NCBI GenBank assembly: GCA_900764025.1
Contig: CAAFMM010000345.1
Location: forward strand, 1 to 24,084
Source: an uncultured Collinsella sp.
GTDB taxonomy: Bacteria; Actinomycetota; Coriobacteriia; Coriobacteriales; Coriobacteriaceae
Length of the DNA: 24,084 bases
Reading direction: 5' to 3'
In this document: in pieces, positions 8,083 through 13,821 of the stretch
How the letters are laid out: each line of letters starts with the position of its first letter
Numbering within the stretch: the first letter of the stretch is position 1
Made by a program: the position numbers and the translations under genes
The notes under the pieces: model-generated
What the model was told of the DNA's origin: nothing
Seen by the model: the letters and a program-made list of their open reading frames with translations, nothing else
The model's database searches: none

Positions 8083-9284
8083 CGCCCGAGCTGGGCCAGA
8101 AGCTCCTCGACGACTTCGACAGCATCGCCGACAACTTTGTACTGTGCAGCGCCAAAGATGGGGGCATCCGGGTCCTCGTTGACGGCGATGATGCACTCCG
8201 CGCCGCCGATGCCGGCTAGGTGCTGGATAGCACCCGAAACGCCGATGCTCACGAGGAGCTTAGGCGAAACCGACACGCCGGTCTGACCGATCTGGTGGCG
8301 GTACTCCAGCCAACCCGCCTCCACGATGGGACGCGTGCAACCAAGCTCGGCACCCAGCGCATCGGCGAGTTTTCGCATCAGAGGCAGATTCTTCTTGGAG
8401 CCAATGCCGCGGCCCACCACGACCAGGCGCTCGGCATCGGCAATTGATGCCTGCTGCCCCCACTCCTCGGCAGGAATCGAGATCTCGACGCGGGCCTTAA
8501 CATCATCCGCCAGCGATACCTGGGTAATCGTGCCAGAACGGCTGTAATCAAACTCGGGCGCCCCAAAGATGCCGGGACGCACCGTTGCCATCTGGGGACG
8601 ATGATTGGGGCAGATAATGGTGGCCATCAAGTTGCCGCCAAACGCCGGGCGGGTCTGTTGCAGTAGACTCGTCTCCGTATCCATCGAAAGCACCGTGCAG
8701 TCGGCCGTCAGGCCCGTCTGCAAGCGAACGGCCACACCGGGCGCCAGCTCACGGCCAAAAGCGGTCGCGCCGTACAGAATGGCCTCGGGCCTGTGCTCGG
8801 CCACCAAATCGCAAATCAAGCGGGCATAGACCTCCGCATCGTTTTGGCGCAGTCGCTCGTCGCGGCAAACCGCGACCTCGTCGGCGCCGGCGCAGACCAG
8901 ATGCTCCAGGTCCTCAAGCGGGCCCTCGGGGCCCATGCCGACCAATGCCACCAGACGGCAACCGCGGGCATCGGCAAGCTCGCGCCCCTTACCCATGAGC
9001 TCGTAGGCCACCGGGGCCACGACATCGCGCTCGTCGGTCTGCACGAATACCCATATGTCTCGATACGCATTGAGGTCAACCGCGCCGGCGGCCTCGTTGC
9101 GCTCGATTGAAATGGCATTGACGGGGCAAGCGTCGACGCACCCGCCGCACAAGATACAGCCGTCGGTCACATGGGCGCAGCGGTTGGGGCGCTCGCCCTC
9201 CACCACAATGCCACCCGAGGCACAGGCGCGAACGCAGCGACCGCAGCCAATACAGGCTTCGCTATCGATTATCAGTCCGCTCAT
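8079..9284 (-). CDS. etfA: Electron transfer flavoprotein alpha subunit with N-terminal 2x[4Fe-4S] ferredoxin domain
   Basis: 401 residues. The N-terminus has two [4Fe-4S] motifs, Cys11-14-17-21 and Cys43-46-49-53 (CILCGGCVDACP), followed by the ETF alpha nucleotide-binding domain (GATAFGRELAPGVAVRLQTG). The FAD-binding C-terminal domain follows, with VVGRGIGSKKNLPL, HQIGQTGVSVSP and SIGVSGAIQHLAGI. Ordinary ETF alpha lacks the ferredoxin part; the extended form is known from electron-bifurcating partners such as the lactate dehydrogenase and caffeyl-CoA reductase ETFs of Acetobacterium. It probably passes electrons between NADH, ferredoxin and the dehydrogenase encoded upstream. The ATG directly follows the etfB stop codon with no gap, and GAGGGGA inside the end of etfB serves as its ribosome-binding site. 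Confidence 0.95.
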   Translation of the reverse strand: MSGLIIDSEACIGCGRCVRACASGGIVVEGERPNRCAHVTDGCILCGGCVDACPVNAISIERNEAAGAVDLNAYRDIWVFVQTDERDVVAPVAYELMGKGRELADARGCRLVALVGMGPEGPLEDLEHLVCAGADEVAVCRDERLRQNDAEVYARLICDLVAEHRPEAILYGATAFGRELAPGVAVRLQTGLTADCTVLSMDTETSLLQQTRPAFGGNLMATIICPNHRPQMATVRPGIFGAPEFDYSRSGTITQVSLADDVKARVEISIPAEEWGQQASIADAERLVVVGRGIGSKKNLPLMRKLADALGAELGCTRPIVEAGWLEYRHQIGQTGVSVSPKLLVSIGVSGAIQHLAGIGGAECIIAVNEDPDAPIFGAAQYKVVGDAVEVVEELLAQLGR

Positions 9285-10100
9285 CTATGCCATCCCCTCG
9301 ATAATCCTGGCAAGCTTTGCCGCCTGCTCGACCGGCGTGCCCTCGATGGCCTCACACGTTTGGTCGCGGTCGGGCACAAACGAGCGCACGACCTGCGTCG
9401 GCGATCCAGTAAGGCCGCAACGCGAGGGGTCGGCATGCACATCGGTAGCACAGACCACCCGCACATCCGCATCTTCGGCCGCGCGAATGCCGGCGATGCT
9501 CGGCATGCGCAGCTGGCCGATCTCCTTGGCGGTCGTCATCGCGCACGGCATCTCCAGATAGACCGTCTCCTCGCCGGCGTCACAGCCGTGAACAAGCGCC
9601 AGCGAGCCGCACGTCGTAAAGCCCGCGCTCTGCACGCAGCTCACATCGGTCACGCAGGGAATCTCGAAGGCGCCAGCCAGCTCGGGACCAATCTGGGCAG
9701 TATCGCCATCCACCGCCATCTTGCCGCAGATGAGCAGGTCGAAATCCTCGTCGAGTGCCTCGATGCCGCATTTGAGAGCATAGGTGGTCGCCAACGTGTC
9801 CGCGCCCGCAAAAGCACGGTCGGTGAGCAGCAATGCATCGTCGGCGCCGCGGGCAATGCAGTCGCGCAGCAGCGATTCGGTTGCAGGGATGCCCATCGAC
9901 ACCACCGTCACGCGTACATCCATGCCAAAGCCGATAAAGTCGTCCTTGAGCTCCAGAGCGCATTCGAGGGCACTTGCATCGAATGGATTAATGACCGCCT
10001 GCTTGCCATCGCGCACGATGGTATTGGTTTTGGGGTCCATCTTGACCTCGGTGCTTCCCGGCACTGCCTTGACGCACACCACTATATGGAAATCGCTCAT
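9285..10100 (-). CDS. etfB: Electron transfer flavoprotein beta subunit
   Basis: This 271-residue protein has the ETF beta fold signatures: the N-terminal IVVCVKAVPGSTEVKMDP, VINPFDASALECALELKD, and CGKMAVDGDTAQIGPELA. The DGDTAQ-GP form is typical of anaerobic, bifurcation-type ETF. It forms a heterodimer with the following etfA product and holds the NAD(H)- or flavin-binding half. The start chosen is ATG 10098-10100, nine bases after AAAGGGGG (10110-10117). A GTG at 10104-10106 in the same frame would overlap the preceding stop as GTGA and sits too close to that ribosome-binding site. It is the middle gene of a three-gene operon. Confidence 0.95.
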   Translation of the reverse strand: MSDFHIVVCVKAVPGSTEVKMDPKTNTIVRDGKQAVINPFDASALECALELKDDFIGFGMDVRVTVVSMGIPATESLLRDCIARGADDALLLTDRAFAGADTLATTYALKCGIEALDEDFDLLICGKMAVDGDTAQIGPELAGAFEIPCVTDVSCVQSAGFTTCGSLALVHGCDAGEETVYLEMPCAMTTAKEIGQLRMPSIAGIRAAEDADVRVVCATDVHADPSRCGLTGSPTQVVRSFVPDRDQTCEAIEGTPVEQAAKLARIIEGMA

Positions 10101-10102
10101 CT

Positions 10103-11704
10103 TCACGCGCCCCCTTTCTGGACGAGTTCATCCAAGAGCTTCTCCGAAAACAGGTTGCCACGGCCCAGCTGCCCGGCGGGATCGAGCTGCAGCTTGAGTC
10201 GAGCCGATTCGACCATGGCCTCGTGGCCGTACATCGTCTCCAAAAAGCCCGCTTTGATCTTGCCGACGCCGTGCTCGGCAGAGACGGCGCCGCCCATAGC
10301 CGTTACCTCCGCAGCCCACTGGGCAAACAGCTCGCCACCGCGACGGTAGTCCTGCGCATCGCGCGGCAGGATATTCACATGCAGATGGTTGTTGCCGATA
10401 TGTCCCCAGGCGGCAGACTCAAGCCCGCTTTCGGCCAGCGTGTGGCGATAGAGGGCAACGACATCGGCCAGGCGCGCGTTGGGCACCGACATATCCGACC
10501 CCAGCTTGGTAATGGTGGGGTCGGTGCGGCGACGCTCGTCGATGAGCATGTTGACACTCTCGGGGACGGCGTGGCGGAAGAACCGCTGGCATTCGCGATC
10601 GACCTCGGTGCGCGCAACCCAGGTCGCGTCGTCGCGGCCGCCCGCAAGCTCCAAAACCCATCCCAAGTGGTACAGCTCCTCGGTCGCCTGCGCCTCGTCG
10701 TCGCAGTCGAGCTCCACATAGACACAGACCTTTGCCTCATCGTCGAGTGCCGGCAGCGAGGCAAACGCGGTCGACTGCTCGCGCTGGCGGCGAAGAATAT
10801 CCAAGGCGCCGGCATCGAAATACTCGATAGCGGCGGCATGGGACAGCACGGAGCGCACGGAATCGGTAAAAGACACCGCCTTGTCCTCGCTGTCGAAGAA
10901 GCAGCTCACGCCCCATACGACCGAAGGTGCCGCCTGCAGGGCGATCTCGAGCTCGGTAATGACGCCGAGTGTGCCGCACGCACCGATAAAAAGATCGATG
11001 GCGTCCATGTCGTCCGAAACGAAATAACCCGACGCGCTTTTGGTCTTGGGCATGGTATAGCCGGGAAGATCCAGCTCGAGCGCGCGACCCCCTGCCGTCA
11101 CGAGCGACAAGTGGCGTGCGTCAGCGTGTGCCCGACCTTGATGAAGCTCAAGCAGGTCACCGTCAGCCAGTGCCACGTGAAGCCCCGTAACGTGCGGGCG
11201 CATGGGGCCATAGGCATAGCTGCGGGCACCGGAGGCATTGCACGCCGCCATGCCACCCAGGCAGGCAGATGCCTCGGTGGGATCGGTGGGAAAGAACTGC
11301 TCAGGGGCTGCCTGGAACTCCTCATAGGCCTCAAGCGATGCCTGATCCCAGTCAGCGGTCGGCAATGCCTTCTTACCCAGCTGCTTGCGTAACTCCGAAA
11401 GCACGACGCCCGGCTCCACGCGCAGCAGAAAACGGCCTTGCTCGTCGCGGCGAAGACCCAGGTAGCGATTCATACGAGAAGTGTTGAGGATATGTCCGCC
11501 GTGGGGCACGGCACCGGCAGCCAGACCGGTCCGAGCACCCTGGACCGTTATCGGAACATGCTCGACATGGAGCTTTCGCAGAATGGCGCGGACTTCGTCC
11601 TCCGTTGTCGGAAACGAGATACTCGACGCCTCGCCCGATGTGCGAGATTCATCGCGACCATATTCTTCGAACTCGTCGCTGAAGGGTTTGATGGCTGCAG
11701 ACAC
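10103..11704 (-). CDS. FAD-binding 2-hydroxyacid dehydrogenase, probable D-lactate dehydrogenase of an ETF-linked (LctD-like) complex
   Basis: This 533-residue protein belongs to the GlcD/D-lactate dehydrogenase flavoprotein family. The N-terminal PCMH-type FAD domain contains PITVQGARTGLAAGAVP and GGMAACNASGARSYAYGPMR. The C-terminal FAD-linked oxidase domain ends in the hallmark GAVSAEHGVGKIKAGFLETMYG. A segment of about 30 residues (ALPTADWDQASLEAYEEFQA and onward) sits between two FAD-domain blocks and makes it longer than LctD-type enzymes as I recall them. Followed at once by etfB and etfA, it has the composition of the Acetobacterium-type complex that uses NADH-ferredoxin confurcation to oxidise lactate. 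Glycolate or 2-hydroxyglutarate are alternative substrates. The start is GTG 11702-11704, after AAAGGGGGA. No iron-sulfur GlcF partner is present, which argues against a glycolate oxidase complex. Confidence 0.88.
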   Translation of the reverse strand: MSAAIKPFSDEFEEYGRDESRTSGEASSISFPTTEDEVRAILRKLHVEHVPITVQGARTGLAAGAVPHGGHILNTSRMNRYLGLRRDEQGRFLLRVEPGVVLSELRKQLGKKALPTADWDQASLEAYEEFQAAPEQFFPTDPTEASACLGGMAACNASGARSYAYGPMRPHVTGLHVALADGDLLELHQGRAHADARHLSLVTAGGRALELDLPGYTMPKTKSASGYFVSDDMDAIDLFIGACGTLGVITELEIALQAAPSVVWGVSCFFDSEDKAVSFTDSVRSVLSHAAAIEYFDAGALDILRRQREQSTAFASLPALDDEAKVCVYVELDCDDEAQATEELYHLGWVLELAGGRDDATWVARTEVDRECQRFFRHAVPESVNMLIDERRRTDPTITKLGSDMSVPNARLADVVALYRHTLAESGLESAAWGHIGNNHLHVNILPRDAQDYRRGGELFAQWAAEVTAMGGAVSAEHGVGKIKAGFLETMYGHEAMVESARLKLQLDPAGQLGRGNLFSEKLLDELVQKGGA

Positions 11705-11792
11705 GCGAACTCCCCCTTTAGTTAACTACAGTGTTTGCAGGGAGATGTTACCGCATCGTTTCGTCGACGTAACCGAGACCGTCTCCATAATT

Positions 11793-11820
11793 GGCGAATT
11801 TTACGTTTGTGCAATTCGGC
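11793..11820. promoter_or_regulatory. Candidate operator upstream of the lactate dehydrogenase operon
   Basis: GGCGAATT (11793-11800) and AATTCGGC (11813-11820) form an inverted repeat with 7 of 8 positions paired around a 12-bp spacer. It lies about 90-115 bp before the dehydrogenase start, where a dimeric regulator could act. A TTGCAC on the minus strand within this repeat could be part of a promoter. No regulator gene is in the operon. Confidence 0.3.
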
Positions 11821-11891
11821 GAACGGCGACGTTTTCTCGGCAGACGCTCTATTTAACGCGCCCCTCCCATCGCAGCCACGCGCACAATTGG

Positions 11892-11922
11892 CGCTCGAAA
11901 AAACTTGAGATATTTTTTAGCG
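11892..11922. promoter_or_regulatory. A-tract/T-tract inverted repeat (hairpin or curved DNA)
   Basis: CGCT (11892-11895) plus AAAAAA (11898-11903) is complementary to TTTTTT (11913-11918) plus AGCG (11919-11922), with a 2-nt bulge and a 9-nt loop. In this GC-rich genome such A/T runs stand out. They may be an upstream promoter element, a bent-DNA site or a weak terminator. Confidence 0.35.
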
Positions 11923-11948
11923 TCTCTCACCTGCGGCGATGTAAACCC

Positions 11949-11978
11949 GTCAAGCATTTGGTCAGAAATTGGTCAAGC
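11949..11978. repeat. Direct repeats TTGGTCA / GTCAAGC, candidate regulator site
   Basis: TTGGTCA occurs at 11958-11964 and 11969-11975, exactly 11 bp apart. GTCAAGC occurs at 11949-11955 and 11972-11978. In all, three GTCA half-sites fall 11-12 bp apart on one face of the helix, about 70-100 bp before the first gene of the surface-protein operon. Helically phased direct repeats are typical activator-binding sites. Confidence 0.45.
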
Positions 11979-12048
11979 TGTGGCTGATACGGTCGGCATC
12001 GACAGCCAAAACCAATAGAAGGTTTGGCCCAAAAGCAGGGAGGTTCCC

Positions 12049-12345
12049 ATGGCATATTACTGGCCCCAGTACGGCATCGCCATCGAAGTTGACGATGACC
12101 CATATCTTCTGCCCTTCGACGAGGAGGCGTTTCCCGATGCGGCCGTCTATCACGTCACCACCGACGTGATCTGCGATCCCGAATCGTTTTCGGCACTCGC
12201 CCACCATATCGCCCACATCCACGACATCAAACTCGACCCAAACTTCGACGAGCTCATCTACTCGCGACGCCTCATGCTCCACATGCTCTTTGGCGCCGAT
12301 CCGTCCACGTTCGCGCGCGTCTATACCACTAAGGATGCCGCATGA
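12049..12345 (+). CDS. Small acidic protein of unknown function, first gene of surface-protein operon
   Basis: I do not recognise this 98-residue protein. It has no signal peptide or membrane helix, so it is probably cytoplasmic. It is rich in Asp/Glu and aromatic residues at the start (MAYYWPQYGIAIEVDDDPYL) and has a His-rich middle (LAHHIAHIHDIKL). The ATG at 12049 has a good ribosome-binding site (GGGAGG at 12039-12044). Its stop overlaps the start of the next gene as ATGA, so the two are translationally coupled. It leads an operon of membrane-bound and secreted proteins, so a regulatory or cytoplasmic assembly role is possible, but nothing in the sequence shows one. Confidence 0.75.
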   Translation: MAYYWPQYGIAIEVDDDPYLLPFDEEAFPDAAVYHVTTDVICDPESFSALAHHIAHIHDIKLDPNFDELIYSRRLMLHMLFGADPSTFARVYTTKDAA

Positions 12346-12851
12346 ACGCACGGAAGCGGTCAAGCCCCCTGGGGTCAAAACATCGAAAAAGGCTCGGCGC
12401 CGTCTGTTTGGCCATCGCCTGCGCCCTTATCGCCGTCGGCCTTTACGCCTGGCAGTCAAAGCCTATCGCCGAGACGGGTGCCTCGGTCACAGCGGCAGAG
12501 GGTAAGTCGCGCCAAGAAATCCAGGACGAGCTCGATGCCATCGTCCGCGACAACATGATGACGATCTCGGTCGCACCGGTCGCCCAGCTACAAAAAGGCG
12601 GCAAACTGCGCGTCAACGTACAAAACGTCCAGGATAACAAGTTTCCCCAGCGTTTCCGCGTGATCCAAAACGACGAGACCGTCTATGAATCGGGCGTGGT
12701 CGAGACCGGCAAGACCGTTGAGACCTGCCCTGCAGGCGACATCAAAGAAGGTGAGGCGTATATCGAGATTCAAGCGCTCGACGCCAAGACCTACGACGCC
12801 CATGGCAATCCCACGCGCATCAAGGTGCGGGTTGCGCAGGCCGAAGACTAG
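12342..12851 (+). CDS. Single-pass membrane-anchored protein with an extracellular beta-rich domain
   Basis: 169 residues. The basic N-terminus (Lys/Arg-rich through residue 17) precedes one hydrophobic helix at about residues 18-37, giving an anchored protein with its C-terminus outside. The outer part starts with a short helical stretch (SRQEIQDELDAIVRDNM). It continues with a beta-strand pattern: FRVIQNDETVYESGVVETGK, then EGEAYIEIQALDAKTYDAHG, then IKVRVAQAE. The order 'N-D-x-x-V-Y-E-S-G ... G-K-x-V-E-T ... A-Y-I-E-I ... V-R-V' resembles an Ig-like accessory protein I recall from Gram-positive surface loci, but this is recollection and not tested. There is a single cysteine in the outer domain. 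The start ATG overlaps the previous stop (ATGA). The role is probably assembly or anchoring of the secreted proteins encoded next. Confidence 0.8.
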   Translation: MNARKRSSPLGSKHRKRLGAVCLAIACALIAVGLYAWQSKPIAETGASVTAAEGKSRQEIQDELDAIVRDNMMTISVAPVAQLQKGGKLRVNVQNVQDNKFPQRFRVIQNDETVYESGVVETGKTVETCPAGDIKEGEAYIEIQALDAKTYDAHGNPTRIKVRVAQAED

Positions 12852-12901
12852 ATCTGCCGCCTGTTATGAAAATGCGCACCCGTGCCGTTTTCGTCTAACC
12901 C

Positions 12902-12920
12902 TCACGGAAACGTTCCGTGA
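12902..12920. promoter_or_regulatory. Perfect inverted repeat upstream of secreted-protein gene
   Basis: TCACGGAA (12902-12909) and TTCCGTGA (12913-12920) are exact reverse complements around a 3-base centre. The repeat ends 19 bases before the ATG of the next gene, within its probable leader. It could be a dimeric regulator site, or an mRNA hairpin that ends or stabilises part of the operon transcript; no T-run follows. A weaker hairpin, GAAAA at 12868-12872 with TTTTC at 12888-12892, lies 10 bases before it. Confidence 0.6.
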
Positions 12921-12939
12921 CGAATAGAAAGGAACGATT

Positions 12940-13539
12940 ATGGACATCACCAGGAACTTGAGCGGGACCAGGGCGCTCGTCGTGGGCGCAGGGCTGGCGC
13001 TCGCACTCGCAATGGGCGCCGCGCCGACCACCGCTCTGGCGGAGGGACGTGTTGGAACCACCGACGTGACCATCAGAACCGAAATCGACAACATCGCGTT
13101 TAAGACTCCGACCGTCATCCCATTTGTCGCCAAGGCCGATGGCACGCTTCAGGGCCCTTCCGAGAATACAACCACCATCGACAATCTTTCGGCCTATGGC
13201 ATCCACGTTACCAACATGAAAATCGGCGCCAAGAACTCCTGGAGCATCGTCGCCGACGCCAAGACGGGAACCGCCCAGAACTCCATCGATTTTAAGGTTG
13301 GCCCGGACAAGGCACTCCAAGACGCTCACGCCGCGACGCAGGAAGCGGGCCTCGACCTTTCCAAAAATGCATCCTTCGACATGGGCTACCAGGGCATCGC
13401 CGATGGTACGGACAAGATTAAGCTTAAGACGAGCGGCACTGTCGCCCGCGTCACGCGAGACATCTTCCATGTGACCGGCACGGGCGACCAGGTCGCAACC
13501 ATTACGTGGACGGTCGAGCCCGGTGCGCACACGGCTTAA
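12940..13539 (+). CDS. Secreted surface protein, beta-rich, unknown function
   Basis: 199 residues with a classical signal peptide (helix about residues 10-28, cleavage after ALA at about 34). The mature part of about 165 residues shows strand-like alternation. Key stretches are PTVIPFVAKADGTLQGPS (57-74), the TIDNLSAYGIHVTNM motif (79-93), and a final ATITWTVEPG. This pattern resembles the surface-protein fold with conserved 'P-x-x-I/V-x-F ... G-x-L ... P-S ... I-x-N-x-S' common in Gram-positive loci, and the closing TWTVEP is loosely like WxL proteins. The last two are from memory only. There are no cysteines. RBS AAAGGA precedes the ATG. It has no LPXTG motif, but the next gene, overlapping by 17 bases, encodes a separate anchored peptide. 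A similar domain seems to recur in the last gene of the operon. Confidence 0.8.
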   Translation: MDITRNLSGTRALVVGAGLALALAMGAAPTTALAEGRVGTTDVTIRTEIDNIAFKTPTVIPFVAKADGTLQGPSENTTTIDNLSAYGIHVTNMKIGAKNSWSIVADAKTGTAQNSIDFKVGPDKALQDAHAATQEAGLDLSKNASFDMGYQGIADGTDKIKLKTSGTVARVTRDIFHVTGTGDQVATITWTVEPGAHTA

Positions 13540-13780
13540 GGCAATTGTCCTTGCCGTCATCATCGGCGTTGCAACGTTTGCCCCGATCGCCGCCTTTGCC
13601 CAACAAGAGCAGGCGCAGGCTGCCACGCAGGTGACTGTCGATCTGTCGGAACTCGAACGCAGTGGCCAACATGAGCCCCTAGCGCAAACGGGCGACACGC
13701 GACAGCTCCTGGCAGCAGGAATCGCCACGGCAGGCGCTAGCGCCATCGGCCTTGGCCTGCACATCAAACGCAGCCGGTAG
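13523..13780 (+). CDS. Very short LPXTG-type (LAQTG) wall-anchored protein
   Basis: This 85-residue protein has a signal peptide (residues 1-26, cleavage after AFA). Then come about 30 residues rich in Gln, Ala, Glu and Ser, then the sortase motif LAQTG (53-57), a hydrophobic helix, and a basic tail (KRSR). After both cleavages only about 30 residues (Q27 to T56) would remain, so little more than a linker. It could be a minimal anchor or peptide base for the secreted proteins. The GTG start overlaps the previous gene by 17 bases and has no strong ribosome-binding site, suggesting coupled translation. No sortase is present in the window, so the enzyme must be encoded elsewhere. The frame and the complete sorting signal argue that it is real despite its size. 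Confidence 0.78.
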   Translation: MRTRLKAIVLAVIIGVATFAPIAAFAQQEQAQAATQVTVDLSELERSGQHEPLAQTGDTRQLLAAGIATAGASAIGLGLHIKRSR

Positions 13781-13821
13781 CCACACGAATCGAGACCGTC
13801 CAGAACAGGTAAGGAGAACCC

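Larger units (their letters stand above)
11705..12048. other. 344-bp divergent intergenic region, AT-richer than its surroundings
   Basis: This region separates the lactate dehydrogenase operon (minus) from the surface-protein operon (plus). I see no credible gene in it; the open frames that cross it are tails of antisense reading frames. It should hold the promoters of both operons. It contains an inverted repeat at 11793-11820, an A6/T6 hairpin at 11892-11922 and a cluster of GTCA direct repeats at 11949-11978, each listed separately. I found no -35/-10 pair good enough to name for either direction. Confidence 0.7.

Noticed and set aside
9171..10349. Long plus-strand open frame across the ETF genes
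   Set aside because: Antisense to etfB/etfA with their clear motifs; no recognisable protein, His/Arg/Ala-rich shadow composition.
10223..11392. Long plus-strand open frame opposite the lactate dehydrogenase gene
   Set aside because: It runs antisense within a well-conserved dehydrogenase gene, has no plausible domain and reflects the GC bias of third positions.
11481..11987. Plus-strand open frame running from within the dehydrogenase into the intergenic region
   Set aside because: It begins antisense to a real gene, has no recognisable domain and would cover the promoter region for the operon on either side.
12895..13767. Minus-strand open frame opposite the secreted proteins
   Set aside because: The plus strand has signal peptides, ribosome-binding sites and an LAQTG signal; the minus frame has no recognisable features.
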